Below are positions 1 through 8,457 of a stretch of DNA of 64,000 nucleotides, piece by piece. The stretch's first letter is position 1; each line of letters opens with the position of its first letter. Source of the DNA: Bacteroidia bacterium (GTDB lineage: Bacteria > Bacteroidota > Bacteroidia > SpSt-205); assembly GCA_026003235.1 (NCBI GenBank), contig BPGW01000001.1, positions 342,224 through 406,223 on the forward strand, given 5' to 3'. A program made the position numbers and the translations under genes. The notes below the pieces were generated by a model, which was not told the DNA's origin, ran no database searches, and saw only the letters and a list, made by a program, of their open reading frames with translations.

Positions 1-531
1 CGGTGGGATGTGGCGGCCTGGGGTTTTCTGGCGTGGGCGTTGTATGTGCTGGGTTATACGCCTCTGAAGCGCAAAGGCGTCATAGCGGTGGTCTTGGGGG
101 CTTTGCCGGGGGCCCTCCCGCCGGTGATTGGATACTGGGCGGTTCGGCCAGAGGCGACGCCTCTCCTGGGGTGGGTGTTCCTACTTCAGTTTCTCTGGCA
201 GTTTCCTCATTTCTGGGTGATCGCTTGGCTTGCTCAGGAAGACTATGCGCGGGCCGGCTTTCGTATGCTACCTTTTCCTTATCAGGCCTCAGAAAAAAAC
301 CGCCAAGCTCTTCTCCTTTCCGTGTGGGCTTTGGTGGGGGGGGCAGGCCTGGGCTTCTTATGGGGGCTGCCTTGGATGGCGGTGGGATGGGCTATCCTCT
401 TAGGGGGGGTAATAGGGGTTCTGGCGCTAAGAGGGTTACGCTCGCCGAACCGCCGCAGTCTGCGCTATCTTTTGCTGGCTCTTACAGCGTACCTCACGCT
501 ACTTTACCTGGGCTTATGGCTGCTGGTGTGA
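1..531 (+). CDS. ctaB: Protoheme IX farnesyltransferase, C-terminal part (5' end outside window)
   Basis: This is the end of a UbiA-family prenyltransferase that makes heme O from heme B in the inner membrane for the heme-copper oxidase. The frame is open back to base 1, so the true start lies upstream and the GTG at 10 is internal. Visible family marks are the YTPLKRK and GALPGALPP segments and the second aspartate-rich region, here EDYARAGFRMLP (around bases 238-275), where the family usually has DDYxxAGxxMLP. Several hydrophobic segments follow to the C-terminus. It leads directly into cytochrome oxidase genes, overlapping the next start by 4 bp, which fits an oxidase assembly operon. Confidence 0.93.
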   Translation, partial: RWDVAAWGFLAWALYVLGYTPLKRKGVIAVVLGALPGALPPVIGYWAVRPEATPLLGWVFLLQFLWQFPHFWVIAWLAQEDYARAGFRMLPFPYQASEKNRQALLLSVWALVGGAGLGFLWGLPWMAVGWAILLGGVIGVLALRGLRSPNRRSLRYLLLALTAYLTLLYLGLWLLV

Positions 532-1085
532 CAGGGCGCGGCGTGCACCCGAAGGAACTGCTCCTATGGCTCTACCTAGCTTCTACCGCCATGCTTTTTG
601 CTGGCTTTACCAGCGCCTATTTGGTGCAGCGCTTTCATGAGTTCTGGAAAACTTTCCCGATCCCGCCTATATTCTGGGTCAACACGGGCGTTCTCTTGCT
701 GAGCAGCCTCACTTTTTCGGCAGGTAGACGCGCCTTTGTGCAAGGTGATTACCGCAAGTTTCGTTATGCGCTCATGGTCACGCTTTTGTTGGGGGTGCTC
801 TTTCTTTTTGGGCAGGTGGTAGGGTGGCAGCTTCTGGTCAGGGAGGGGCTGTTTCTGGCGGGGAACCACAAAGCGGTAAGTTACTTTTATGTGCTGACGG
901 GTCTGCATGCGGTGCATTTGGTGGCAGGGCTAATCGTGATGGGGTATTGGACCTGGCGAGCGCTGCGTTATCGGGTGGGGCCTGAGCAAGCCCTGGGGCT
1001 ACGCTTGGCGGGCCTCTTCTGGCACGCCCTGGATGTGTTGTGGGTCTATCTCGTCGTATTTTTGCAGGTGAATCAACTCTTCTGA
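528..1085 (+). CDS. Cytochrome c oxidase subunit III-like protein (short paralogue)
   Basis: A polytopic membrane protein of about 185 residues belonging to the COX3/CyoC family, with five predicted helices and the typical ending in which a conserved histidine region (FYVLTGLHAVHLVAGL) is followed by a final FWHALDVLWVYL segment. Subunit III stabilises the heme-copper catalytic subunit. I chose the GTG at 528 because it overlaps the ctaB stop as GTGA; an in-frame ATG at 516 is the alternative. A second COX3-like gene follows immediately, an arrangement common in Bacteroidota oxidase clusters, where a short and a longer copy stand in tandem. Confidence 0.88.
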   Translation: MTGRGVHPKELLLWLYLASTAMLFAGFTSAYLVQRFHEFWKTFPIPPIFWVNTGVLLLSSLTFSAGRRAFVQGDYRKFRYALMVTLLLGVLFLFGQVVGWQLLVREGLFLAGNHKAVSYFYVLTGLHAVHLVAGLIVMGYWTWRALRYRVGPEQALGLRLAGLFWHALDVLWVYLVVFLQVNQLF

Positions 1086-1086
1086 T

Positions 1087-1776
1087 ATGGCAGCGACAGC
1101 TACACAAGTACAGGACTTGAGTTCGCCTTGGAGCGGTGGCAAGTCCCCCTTCGGCAATGTCAGTTGGGGCAAGCTCATGATGTGGGTTTTCCTCCTGAGC
1201 GATGCCTTTACTTTTGGCTCCTTTCTCACGGCGTACGGGTTCATTCGCTTCAAGTCGGCTAACTGGCCTGATCCGGAGAAGGTATTTGATGCAGCGCCGG
1301 TATTGGGGCACGGCTATCCGCTGGTTTTCGTGGGGCTGATGACCTTTATCCTCATTGTAAGCAGCGTGACGATGGTGCTTTCCGTAGAGGCCGGCCATAG
1401 AAAGGACCGCAAAGGAGCTGCCCTTTACTTGTTTCTGACCATTCTGGGGGGGCTTACGTTCCTCAGTTGTCAAGCGTGGGAGTGGACCCACCTCATCACA
1501 GGGGACCCTGAGCATGTAAAGGCCGTTCTGACCCGCACCGTTGTACATAACCACGATTTTGCGCCGCAGTTTGGGCAGTTTTTCTTCCTGATTACGGGCT
1601 TTCATGGTTCCCACGTGCTGAGCGGGGTTATCCTGAATCTGGTGGTACTGGTGCAGATTCTGCGGGGGGACTTTGACCGGATAAACAACTACAATCGGGT
1701 GGAGAATATTGGCCTGTACTGGCATTTCGTGGACTTGGTCTGGGTTTTCGTGTTTACCTTCTTCTACCTGATTTGA
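1087..1776 (+). CDS. ctaE: Cytochrome c oxidase subunit III
   Basis: A 229-residue COX3-family membrane protein, second of two tandem copies. Hydrophobic segments alternate through the protein; the family signatures include WVFLLSDAFTFGSFLTAYG near the N-terminus, a QAWEW segment in the middle, FFFLITGFHGSHVLSGV and the final GLYWHFVDLVWVFVF. The start ATG is one base after the stop of the previous gene, and the COX4-like gene starts four bases after this one, so all are probably cotranscribed. It is a structural subunit of a proton-pumping caa3- or aa3-type oxidase; the catalytic subunits I and II must lie upstream of the window or elsewhere. Confidence 0.92.
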   Translation: MAATATQVQDLSSPWSGGKSPFGNVSWGKLMMWVFLLSDAFTFGSFLTAYGFIRFKSANWPDPEKVFDAAPVLGHGYPLVFVGLMTFILIVSSVTMVLSVEAGHRKDRKGAALYLFLTILGGLTFLSCQAWEWTHLITGDPEHVKAVLTRTVVHNHDFAPQFGQFFFLITGFHGSHVLSGVILNLVVLVQILRGDFDRINNYNRVENIGLYWHFVDLVWVFVFTFFYLI

Positions 1777-1780
1777 GCCT

Positions 1781-2083
1781 ATGGCAGCGACAGAGCATAG
1801 TCTGTGGTACAAAGTCTGGCGGCCTTTCCTGATACTTTTCTTCATAACTGCCGCGGAGTTTATCGTAGCCTTCACGGTTCCCAAGGGGGCTTTCAAGACC
1901 ACCCTCTTTGTGGCCATGACCATCGCCAAGGCTTTTTACATCACTGCGTACTTCATGCACATGAAATTTGAGCGGATCAGCTTAGCCTACATTATTATTT
2001 CGCCGATGATTCTGCTCATGGCGCTTTTTGTGGCGCTTTGGTATGAAGGGGAGAAGCTATTCCAGCTTCTCTTTGGGGGATGA
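1781..2083 (+). CDS. Cytochrome c oxidase subunit IV-like membrane protein
   Basis: A 100-residue protein with three hydrophobic segments and the MHMKFE motif after the second one, as in the small bacterial COX4/CyoD-type subunits (prokaryotic cytochrome oxidase subunit IV). It lies directly after the two COX3 genes and overlaps the next gene, SCO, by 4 bp (ATGA). Size, topology and position support the call; the sequence alone is short. Confidence 0.85.
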   Translation: MAATEHSLWYKVWRPFLILFFITAAEFIVAFTVPKGAFKTTLFVAMTIAKAFYITAYFMHMKFERISLAYIIISPMILLMALFVALWYEGEKLFQLLFGG

Positions 2084-2751
2084 GGGGCTGGCAAGCGTTG
2101 TTGGCGCTGGTAGCCTTGCTCTTTCCTTTCGTTGTATGGCTCGTGCTCTCCACGGGTAAGACGCATTACAAGACCCTCCCCAAGCTTGGCCCCTACGAAG
2201 TGCGGCAGCCGGGGGATACGGCCTGGCATACCTTGCCGCCGTTTGTTCTTTTGACGCAGGACAGCCTCCCTATCACGCACGACTCGCTGAAGGGGTGGGT
2301 GCATGTGGCGGATTATTTTTTCACCCGGTGCCCTGGTATCTGCCCTCAGCTTAGCCGGGCCATGCAGGCTGTCCAGACCTACCTAAAAGGCACGTCGGCT
2401 CGGGTGCGGCTGGTTTCTTATACCGTCGATCCGGCGCACGATAAGCCCTCAGTTTTACGGCAGTACGCGGAGCGCTACCAGGCTGACCTTCGCCGTTGGA
2501 CCTTTGTGACGGGTCCGGAGACGACCCTCTATCGGCTTGCTGTGAAAGGCTACCTTATTCCCGTAGACAAGGCCGCCGACTCCACCCAAGGCGAACTGGG
2601 CTATGTGCATAGTGACATGCTGGTCTTGGTGGACCCCGACTTGCGTATCCGGGGCTTTTACAGCGGGCTTGATTCGGCGCAAGTGCGCAAGCTCCTGGAC
2701 GACCTGGGTCTCCTGCTTTTGGAGTATCGTGACCGCTGGAAGGCCTCTTAA
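2080..2751 (+). CDS. SCO1/SenC copper chaperone for cytochrome oxidase
   Basis: A 223-residue membrane-anchored thioredoxin-like protein. Residues 1-25 form a single N-terminal membrane anchor; the copper site is visible as the CxxxC motif in FTRCPGICP (Cys84 and Cys88) and the distal histidine in GYVHSDM (His177). SCO proteins deliver copper to the CuA centre of subunit II on the periplasmic side. The ATG overlaps the COX4-like stop, placing it in the oxidase operon. All three metal ligands are present, so it should be functional. Confidence 0.93.
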   Translation: MRGWQALLALVALLFPFVVWLVLSTGKTHYKTLPKLGPYEVRQPGDTAWHTLPPFVLLTQDSLPITHDSLKGWVHVADYFFTRCPGICPQLSRAMQAVQTYLKGTSARVRLVSYTVDPAHDKPSVLRQYAERYQADLRRWTFVTGPETTLYRLAVKGYLIPVDKAADSTQGELGYVHSDMLVLVDPDLRIRGFYSGLDSAQVRKLLDDLGLLLLEYRDRWKAS

Positions 2752-2774
2752 CCCCCATTTTGTTTATGTAACGT

Positions 2775-3317
2775 ATGCCTAAGTCCGTCCTGGGCCTCTC
2801 CGAAACCGCCTTTCGCAAAGCCATCTGGGTTGTCTCCTTCGCTATACCCCTCGTGGTGGTGGTTCTGCTGCAGCTGCCTCGGGTGGATATAGGGGTGGAT
2901 ACGACTTTTATCCCTCGCTTCAACGCGTTGTTGAATACCTCTGTGACGGTGCTTCTGACTGTGGGGTATTTTTTGATTCGCCGTGGGCAGCGGGAAGCGC
3001 ACCGCAAGGTTATGCTGAGCGCTTTCGTGCTAAGCGTCCTTTTCCTTGTGTCGTATGTGGTCTATCATCTGACGCATGAAGAGGTGCGCTTTGGGGGAAC
3101 TGGCTGGGTGAAAGCTCTCTACCTTTTCATTTTGATTACCCACATTGGACTCAGTGTTTTCATTGTGCCTTTGGCGCTTTTTACGCTGTATCCAGCGCTT
3201 CTTGGGCGCTATGCTAACCATCGCAGGCTTGCCCGGTGGACCCTGCCGCTTTGGCTATATGTGTCGGTCACGGGCGTGCTGGTGTATCTTTTCTTGTCGC
3301 CGTATTATCCGACTTGA
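2775..3317 (+). CDS. DUF420 family membrane protein
   Basis: A 180-residue polytopic protein of the DUF420 (YozB-like) family. It has about five hydrophobic segments and histidines typical of the family in REAHRKVML, YHLTHEEVRFGG and LITHIGLSVFIVPL. Members are regularly found beside SCO and cytochrome oxidase genes, and a role in oxidase assembly or heme/copper handling is inferred from that context only; the biochemical function is not established. Confidence 0.85.
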   Translation: MPKSVLGLSETAFRKAIWVVSFAIPLVVVVLLQLPRVDIGVDTTFIPRFNALLNTSVTVLLTVGYFLIRRGQREAHRKVMLSAFVLSVLFLVSYVVYHLTHEEVRFGGTGWVKALYLFILITHIGLSVFIVPLALFTLYPALLGRYANHRRLARWTLPLWLYVSVTGVLVYLFLSPYYPT

Positions 3318-3320
3318 GTT

Positions 3321-3575
3321 ATGCGCAGACTGCTGATAGGGGGGCTGCTATTAGGCTTGAGCTGGGGGCAATGTGCCATGTGCCGCAAGAACGCGGAGGC
3401 TGCTTCCCCAGGGCTGGCGAAAGGCTTGCGTGTGGGGATCGTGGTGCTTTTTGCGGCGCCTTACATTGCGGCGGGTGTGGTAGGTTGGCTGTGGTACCAA
3501 CGCATGCGTGATCGTGCGCGGTTGGGGGCTGGTGATCGAGACGGCGGGACCGAGCAGCCAGGTGGGGCTCGTTAA
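3321..3575 (+). CDS. Small membrane protein with N-terminal CxxC
   Basis: An 84-residue protein with a cleavable-looking signal (residues 1-17), a QCAMCRKNAE segment carrying a CxxC pair, one membrane helix (about residues 38-60) and a basic tail. Small proteins of this design follow DUF420 at the end of oxidase clusters in many Bacteroidota. The two cysteines could bind metal or be redox active; this is inference. The last 68 bp overlap the predicted tsaB start, so its exact C-terminus and the tsaB start constrain each other. Confidence 0.7.
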   Translation: MRRLLIGGLLLGLSWGQCAMCRKNAEAASPGLAKGLRVGIVVLFAAPYIAAGVVGWLWYQRMRDRARLGAGDRDGGTEQPGGAR

Positions 3576-4158
3576 GGATGGGCAGCCTGTCGGCGGGCTT
3601 GTGTGGGATTGGCCTCAGCAGCACAGCGAGCGGCTCGTCTGGCAGACGCAGCAAGTGCTGGAAACGGCCGGCCTTGCCTGGGACTCTATTCGCTACGCCG
3701 TCTATCACCAAGGGCCGGGTTCGCATACCGGCCTGCGCATAGGGCTGACCGCTGTAAAGGCTTGGGCCCTTTCGCTGGGGTGGGCGGTCTATCCTGTGCC
3801 TCTCATGCGCGTTTTAGCTTGGCTTGGGCGAACTGTCGGGGCGAGCGATCTGATTCTGGGGCTATGGGAGACGCGGGGAGGGCAGGCTTACGGGCAGGTG
3901 TGGCAAGCTACTACCCCTTTGGATTCGCCGGCGCTGCATCCCCTGGCGGTATGGGAGACCGAAACGCCGGCTGAAGCGCTGGTGGTGGGCAACTGTTTCC
4001 TTCCTGGCCGAAAAACCCTCTACGTGCCCCATATCCGATGGCCGTGGGTGGCCGCTTGCGCCGCTGAAGTAGAGCCTGTGGAGGATCCGCTCAGGCTTTC
4101 GGCGATGGTGCCTTTGTATTTTCGCCCCTTTGTGCCTACCCAGCGTAAGAGCTCATGA
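3508..4158 (+). CDS. tsaB: tRNA threonylcarbamoyladenosine biosynthesis protein TsaB
   Basis: An approximately 216-residue ASKHA-fold protein that partners TsaD and TsaE in making the t6A37 modification of ANN-decoding tRNAs. The N-terminal phosphate-loop region is GLVIETAG and the family hallmark GPGSHTGLRIGL (usually GPGSFTGLRIG) follows. The GTG at 3508 is the longest start; a GTG at 3514 is also possible. It overlaps the preceding small gene by up to 68 bp and the following acetyltransferase by 4 bp (ATGA). TsaB next to a RimI-like acetyltransferase is a widespread pairing. Confidence 0.88.
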   Translation: MIVRGWGLVIETAGPSSQVGLVKDGQPVGGLVWDWPQQHSERLVWQTQQVLETAGLAWDSIRYAVYHQGPGSHTGLRIGLTAVKAWALSLGWAVYPVPLMRVLAWLGRTVGASDLILGLWETRGGQAYGQVWQATTPLDSPALHPLAVWETETPAEALVVGNCFLPGRKTLYVPHIRWPWVAACAAEVEPVEDPLRLSAMVPLYFRPFVPTQRKSS

Positions 4159-4575
4159 CCGTCGCTTTGCGTCCTTTGTCTGAGGCCGAGCGCCCGCTTG
4201 TCCAGCAGCTTGACCTGGAGACAGGGCAGGGTCTTTTCTTGCCTGAGGTTTCCGATCCGGTTCCATCCTACGCAGGCGTGGGGCCTGTGGAAAGGCAGCC
4301 AGCTCATCGGCGTAGTGGAAGTGGTGGGGGCAGCGCCTGTGCTATGGATTGCTCGGATAGGGGTGGATAGAGCTTACCAGGGCTTGGGCTATGGGCAGTG
4401 GGCGCTCCAGCAGGTGATCTTTCACTTGGGGCGTCGCCTGCGTGTGCAAGAACTCAGGGCGGCCGTCCACAAAGACAATTACGCCGCTCACCGGCTCTTC
4501 CAGAAAGCGGGCTTTCAGCCTGCCGGCGAGGCAGACCCCGTGGGGGAGGTGGTGTATGTGTACCGCTTTAGATGA
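4155..4575 (+). CDS. RimI-like GNAT acetyltransferase with apparent frameshift
   Basis: The GNAT fold is split between two frames. The ATG at 4155 overlaps the tsaB stop (ATGA) and reads a plausible N-terminus (LRPLSEAERPLVQQLD). The core of the family, including GSQLIGVVEVVG, the acetyl-CoA loop region AYQGLGYGQWAL and the C-terminal NYAAHRLFQKAGF, is in a frame offset by one base, open from about 4198 to 4575. The switch should lie between about 4230 and 4290. RimI enzymes acetylate ribosomal protein S18; the substrate here is unknown. This could be a sequencing indel or a genuinely broken gene. The 3' end overlaps the convergent glycosyltransferase gene by 8 bp. Confidence 0.72.
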
Positions 4576-5428
4576 GGCGATAGTTGCGGAACTCTCCCGG
4601 GCGCCAGCCGGTGCGCACCTCTATCCATTCCAGCAGCCGCTCGTGTAGGGGGCGCTTCACCCGAGCTGGATCGTACTCAAAGTGCCAGCTTTCCTGGCAA
4701 ACCCTCTCTTTCATCACGGCGGGGTGGGTGCCCGAAAAAGGCACAAGGCGATCGTGTCCGTCATAGATAAAGCGTTCCGGCAAGTGGGTGGCGATCCAGG
4801 TGTCGTCGTGCCAGTATCGGTGGAGCTCTTGGAGTTTGGCGCGTTGTTTTTCAGGGGGGCGTACCCAGCCGTAGTGAAAGATGCGGGCGCCACTGCGCTT
4901 GACCCGAAGCTTGCGCCCCGCTCGGCGAAAGCCCTGCGCATCCCGGTACGCTTGCATGTCGGGCCACGGTCGTATAACCCGCACTTCTCGCCGATACCAA
5001 CGCCGGGAAGCCCCTACCCAACGATAACTCCCGTAAAAATGCAGGTAGTCAAAAACCAACCCTTCTACTCGCGGGTCGTGAACATAGCGCTCCAGGCTTT
5101 CTCGCAGGGCGGGGTAGTCGTCTTCATGAAGCACTTCATCGGCCTGGAGGTAGAGGGCCCAGTCGCAAGGGGGGAGCTGGGCTAATAGTTTGTTCGTCTC
5201 CTGGGCTAAGACCTTGCCGCCTTCGCGCAGAGAGAGGTCCCACTGGCTGTCCAGGATAACCAGCCGAGGGTCGTTGAGGGCCGCTACGGCGGCGCGAGTG
5301 TCGTCTTCGCTCTGCCCTACCGCTACATAAAAGAGGTCGCACACTGGCAGCGCCGATAAAATCGCCTCCCGAAAGGGATAATCCATCTTCAGGCCGTTGC
5401 GCAGGATCATGAACCCTACCACCCGCAC
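4568..5428 (-). CDS. Glycosyltransferase family 2-like protein
   Basis: A 286-residue protein starting at a GTG, without signal or membrane segments. It resembles cytoplasmic GT-A type glycosyltransferases: an N-terminal Rossmann-like part (VVGFMILRNG), a VAVGQSEDDTRA segment, and a YLQADEVLHEDDY stretch that looks like the DxD-type nucleotide-sugar/metal site. A run of Trp/Tyr/Arg-rich segments and FHYGWVRPP follow. Donor and acceptor cannot be told. It is the last gene of a minus-strand run and overlaps the GNAT gene 3' end. Confidence 0.75.
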   Translation of the reverse strand: MRVVGFMILRNGLKMDYPFREAILSALPVCDLFYVAVGQSEDDTRAAVAALNDPRLVILDSQWDLSLREGGKVLAQETNKLLAQLPPCDWALYLQADEVLHEDDYPALRESLERYVHDPRVEGLVFDYLHFYGSYRWVGASRRWYRREVRVIRPWPDMQAYRDAQGFRRAGRKLRVKRSGARIFHYGWVRPPEKQRAKLQELHRYWHDDTWIATHLPERFIYDGHDRLVPFSGTHPAVMKERVCQESWHFEYDPARVKRPLHERLLEWIEVRTGWRPGEFRNYRLI

Positions 5429-5446
5429 GCTGTGAAGGTAAAGCGC

Positions 5447-6238
5447 TTACCGAATGCGCGAAGTGAGGGGATACTTGAGCCCTTCGTACGACTTGAGCGT
5501 GGCGGAGACGCTCCCTACTATGACCGGCGAAGTGATTTTGAGCGGGATGAGGTTCTCATCGTCGGTGACCCACATGATCATTTCTTCTCTACCCCGAAAG
5601 ACCCGTTCGGCCACCACAAGCGGGGTAATCTTGATGCAGCGGAAGGTGCCTAAGTCCGTCCGCAGCACTTCCCGGCCTAAAATTTTCATGCCGAGGTTGT
5701 AAATCTTGTCGTCCAGGAAGACCGGTATTTCCACCACGGTGCCATCAGGCATGTTTCGCACATCCAGTCGTCGGGCGTAGTAAAAGGCCCCCAGCATGTC
5801 CATCACCCAGGTTTCCATGGGGAAGGTGCCCTTCCGCCCCCGTATCTCGCGCCGCAGGTAGTCAAACCCCACCGTGTCCGTGAAGTGGTAATCCCCTTCG
5901 TTGACCCAGCGGTAGTAGAGGAGAGAGCGCATTTGTGCTGTGTCTACGTAGGCATCCATGTAGTCCCGCACCTTGTAAAACCACTCAAAGGTGGAAGCGG
6001 TTTTTCCACTGCCTCGGAAAACGTACGCGGGCAGTCCTTGGACGGTGTAGATTTTGGGGTACACTTCAAAAGAGGCTTCTCCGGCGGTGAGCCAGCCGTA
6101 GTGGACGCGAAAGACCAGTTTTTCCCCGGGCTGGAAAGGCACGGGCTTAGAGAAGGTGCGTGGGGGGAAGGAAGTCTCTGGCAGAGAAGCAGGCTGGGCG
6201 AGAGCCATGCAAGGTAAGCCGACCAGAAGGTGGCGCAT
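5447..6238 (-). CDS. DUF3108 domain protein, probably exported
   Basis: A 263-residue protein with a short N-terminal hydrophobic segment (MRHLLVGLPCMALAQP), probably a signal peptide. The mature part has the beta-rich pattern of DUF3108: FQPGEKLVFRVHYGWLTAG near residue 40, FEWFYKVRDYMDAYVD, and a C-terminal WVTDDENLIPLKI strand. DUF3108 proteins are periplasmic or outer-membrane-associated with unknown function. A weak promoter-like GATATTTG lies about 22 nt upstream of its ATG. Confidence 0.82.
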   Translation of the reverse strand: MRHLLVGLPCMALAQPASLPETSFPPRTFSKPVPFQPGEKLVFRVHYGWLTAGEASFEVYPKIYTVQGLPAYVFRGSGKTASTFEWFYKVRDYMDAYVDTAQMRSLLYYRWVNEGDYHFTDTVGFDYLRREIRGRKGTFPMETWVMDMLGAFYYARRLDVRNMPDGTVVEIPVFLDDKIYNLGMKILGREVLRTDLGTFRCIKITPLVVAERVFRGREEMIMWVTDDENLIPLKITSPVIVGSVSATLKSYEGLKYPLTSRIR

Positions 6239-6271
6239 AGGGAAAAGGACCTATGCAAATATCGCACCTTT

Positions 6272-7039
6272 TCAGAAGGGGAGGCCTTCAAGGGGGCTAC
6301 TGGGGCGGGCGTAAGAGATGCGGGGGATGCGGCCGGCCAGCCAGGCTTTCCGGCCGGCTTCCACGGCCAGGCGCATGGCTTCGGCCATGAGAGGAGGGTT
6401 TTGGGCTTCGGCGATGGCGGTGTTGACCAGTACGGCGTCATAGCCCAGTTCCATAGCCAGGGCGGCGTCGGCGGCGCTGCCAATGCCGGCGTCTATGACG
6501 AGGGGCCATCCCGCCAGTTTGTGTCGTATCAGAAGGAGGCGTTCGGGGTCTTTGATGCCTTGGCCGCTTCCGATAGGGGCAGCCAGGGGCATCACCGCAT
6601 CGCAACCGGCATCGGCCAGTCGCTGACAGACCGCCACATCGTCCGGCGCGTAAGCCAGCACGACAAAGCCCCTTCGCTTTAGCTCGCGCGCCGCGGCTAA
6701 AAGCTGCTCGGCTTCAGGCCAGAGCGTATGCTCATCGTGAATAACCTCCAGTTTGATCCAGGAAGTTTGCAGCGCTTCGCGGGCCAGTTCGGCAAGGAAG
6801 AGGGCCTCTTCGGCCGTGTAGCAGCCGGCGGTGTTGGGTAGCAGGCGATACTTGCCCAGCAATAGATCGAGGAAGGTTTCCTGGGGAGCCTGAAGATTCA
6901 GGCGGCGCACCGAGACGGTTACGAGTCCCGGTTGGCCTTTTTCCAGGGCTTCCAGCAGCACTTGGGGGGAAGGGTAACGAGCGGTACCCATCCACAGCCG
7001 ACTAGAGATAGCTTCGCCCGCAATCCGTAGCGTGTCCAT
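6272..7039 (-). CDS. thiG: Thiazole synthase ThiG
   Basis: A TIM-barrel enzyme of 255 residues that forms the thiazole phosphate of thiamine from deoxyxylulose 5-phosphate, dehydroglycine and ThiS thiocarboxylate. Visible features: RLWMGTARYPSP at the N-terminus, the Schiff-base lysine segment WIKLEVIHDEHTLWPE, PLAAPIGSGQGI, and the phosphate-binding end VIDAGIGSAADAALAMELGYDAVLVNTAIA. The ATG at 7039 is chosen because it lies one base after the aldehyde dehydrogenase stop; a longer frame to 7075 would overlap that gene. The usual partners ThiS, ThiH or ThiO, ThiF, ThiC and ThiE are not adjacent, and no TPP riboswitch is evident. Confidence 0.9.
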   Translation of the reverse strand: MDTLRIAGEAISSRLWMGTARYPSPQVLLEALEKGQPGLVTVSVRRLNLQAPQETFLDLLLGKYRLLPNTAGCYTAEEALFLAELAREALQTSWIKLEVIHDEHTLWPEAEQLLAAARELKRRGFVVLAYAPDDVAVCQRLADAGCDAVMPLAAPIGSGQGIKDPERLLLIRHKLAGWPLVIDAGIGSAADAALAMELGYDAVLVNTAIAEAQNPPLMAEAMRLAVEAGRKAWLAGRIPRISYARPSSPLEGLPF

Positions 7040-7040
7040 C

Positions 7041-8456
7041 TTACCACAGGAGGGTTTTGGGCTCGGTATAGGCAAGGTAAGCGTACTTGACGCCTTCTCG
7101 GCCGAGGCCCGATCCCTTAACCCCGCCGTAGGGCATAGAGTCCAGTCGGAGGGTAGGGGGGGCGTTGTGGATCACGCCCCCGACTTCCAGGACCTCAAAG
7201 GCCTTCTTCAGAAGGGCTTCGCTTTGGGTATAGACCCCCGCTTGTAGGCCGTAGGGGGAAGCGTTGATTGCATGGAGGGCTTCTTCCAAGGTGTCGTAGG
7301 TGCGCCATTCTGCAAAGGGGGCAAAGGCTTCTTCCTGGGCCAGGTGGCAAGTTGGGGGCAGATCCGTTAGCAGCGTAGGGGAGACAAGCCTTTTTTGAGG
7401 GTCTATCGTGGGAGCAATGAGTTCTTGGGCTCCGCCCAGGCGGGCTTCGGTCAGCCAGGCCTGGACTCGTTTGAAGCTTCGCTCGTCAATGAGGCTACTG
7501 AGGTGGGTCTCTTCTGAGAGGGGGTCGCCGACCTGCAGGGTTGCTACAGCAGCCCGGTACGCCTCCAGGAAAGGCTGCGCAAGGGAGCGATGCACAAAGA
7601 GGCGCTGCACAGAAATGCACACTTGGCCTGCGTAGAGGTAAGCGGCTTCGGCCAGTTCGGTGGCGGCTTTTTCCAGGGAAGGGGGATCGTGGACGAGGGC
7701 GGCCGCGCTACCCCCCAGCTCCAGCAGGACTTTTTTCCGATAGGCCAAGCGCTGAAGGTGCCATCCCACCGCCGCGCTACCCGTGAAGGTCAAGAGGCGA
7801 TACAGAGGAGATTGGACGAGCTTTTCGGCCAGGGGCGGGTCGGCCAAAAGGATAGTGAGGGCTTCGGGGGGCCAGCCGGCTTCAAGGAGCGCTTCGCCCA
7901 GCCGGTAAGCGGTCAGGGGGGCTTGAGGCGCTGGCTTGAGGGTGATCGCACAGCCTGCTACTAAGGCGGGTACGACTTTGTGCAGCACCAGATTGAGAGG
8001 GAAATTGAAGGGGGTGATGGCCAGGATGGGGCCTATGGGCACGCGCCGCACGAACACCCATCGGCCTTCGGTAGGAGGGGAAAGGTCGCCAGGCAAGACT
8101 TCCCCTTCAGCAAGGCGCACCAGATCGCGCCCCAAGCTAAGGGTCACCCAGGCTCGGCGCACTTCGGCTCGCGCATAGCGCAGGGGTTTGGCGGCCTCCT
8201 GGGCAATAAGGCGGGCCAGGTCTTCGGCATGGTTTTCCAGCCAGCGGGTCAGCCGGTCCAAGATCTCATACCGCCGGTAGGTCGGTAAAGAAGCCGCTGC
8301 CCGCTGCGCATGGGGCAGGCCTTCCAGCACCTTTTCAATGTGCTGGGGCTCTGCGTAGGCTACGTGCGCTAAAAGAGACCCATCATACGGCGCCAGAAGA
8401 GGCCGAATATCCGAGGTGGAAGTCCATTGGCCGCTAAGCAGGAGGGGCTGAAACAT
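7041..8456 (-). CDS. Aldehyde dehydrogenase family protein
   Basis: A 471-residue NAD(P)-dependent aldehyde dehydrogenase. Family marks in order: PFNFPLNLVLHKVVPAL (active-site Asn loop), FTGSAAVGWHLQ (cofactor loop), LELGGSAAALV (general-base Glu) and AGQVCISVQR (catalytic Cys). The C-terminal PYGGVKGSGLGREG motif is intact. The closest flavour is the group of non-phosphorylating glyceraldehyde-3-phosphate or lactaldehyde-type dehydrogenases, but the substrate cannot be assigned. The ATG at 8456 sits one base after the nuoA stop; the longer frame to 8483 would overlap nuoA. thiG begins one base after its stop, so nuoA, this gene and thiG form a tight operon. Confidence 0.87.
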   Translation of the reverse strand: MFQPLLLSGQWTSTSDIRPLLAPYDGSLLAHVAYAEPQHIEKVLEGLPHAQRAAASLPTYRRYEILDRLTRWLENHAEDLARLIAQEAAKPLRYARAEVRRAWVTLSLGRDLVRLAEGEVLPGDLSPPTEGRWVFVRRVPIGPILAITPFNFPLNLVLHKVVPALVAGCAITLKPAPQAPLTAYRLGEALLEAGWPPEALTILLADPPLAEKLVQSPLYRLLTFTGSAAVGWHLQRLAYRKKVLLELGGSAAALVHDPPSLEKAATELAEAAYLYAGQVCISVQRLFVHRSLAQPFLEAYRAAVATLQVGDPLSEETHLSSLIDERSFKRVQAWLTEARLGGAQELIAPTIDPQKRLVSPTLLTDLPPTCHLAQEEAFAPFAEWRTYDTLEEALHAINASPYGLQAGVYTQSEALLKKAFEVLEVGGVIHNAPPTLRLDSMPYGGVKGSGLGREGVKYAYLAYTEPKTLLW

Positions 8457-8457
8457 C

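Noticed and set aside
838-1929. Long minus-strand frame over the two COX3 genes
   Set aside because: It is antisense to two clearly conserved oxidase genes, is Arg/His/Pro-rich as expected for a shadow, and has no family resemblance.
6239-7100. TPP riboswitch for thiG
   Set aside because: thiG sits one base behind another gene and no THI-box-like helices are visible in the operon leader before nuoA.
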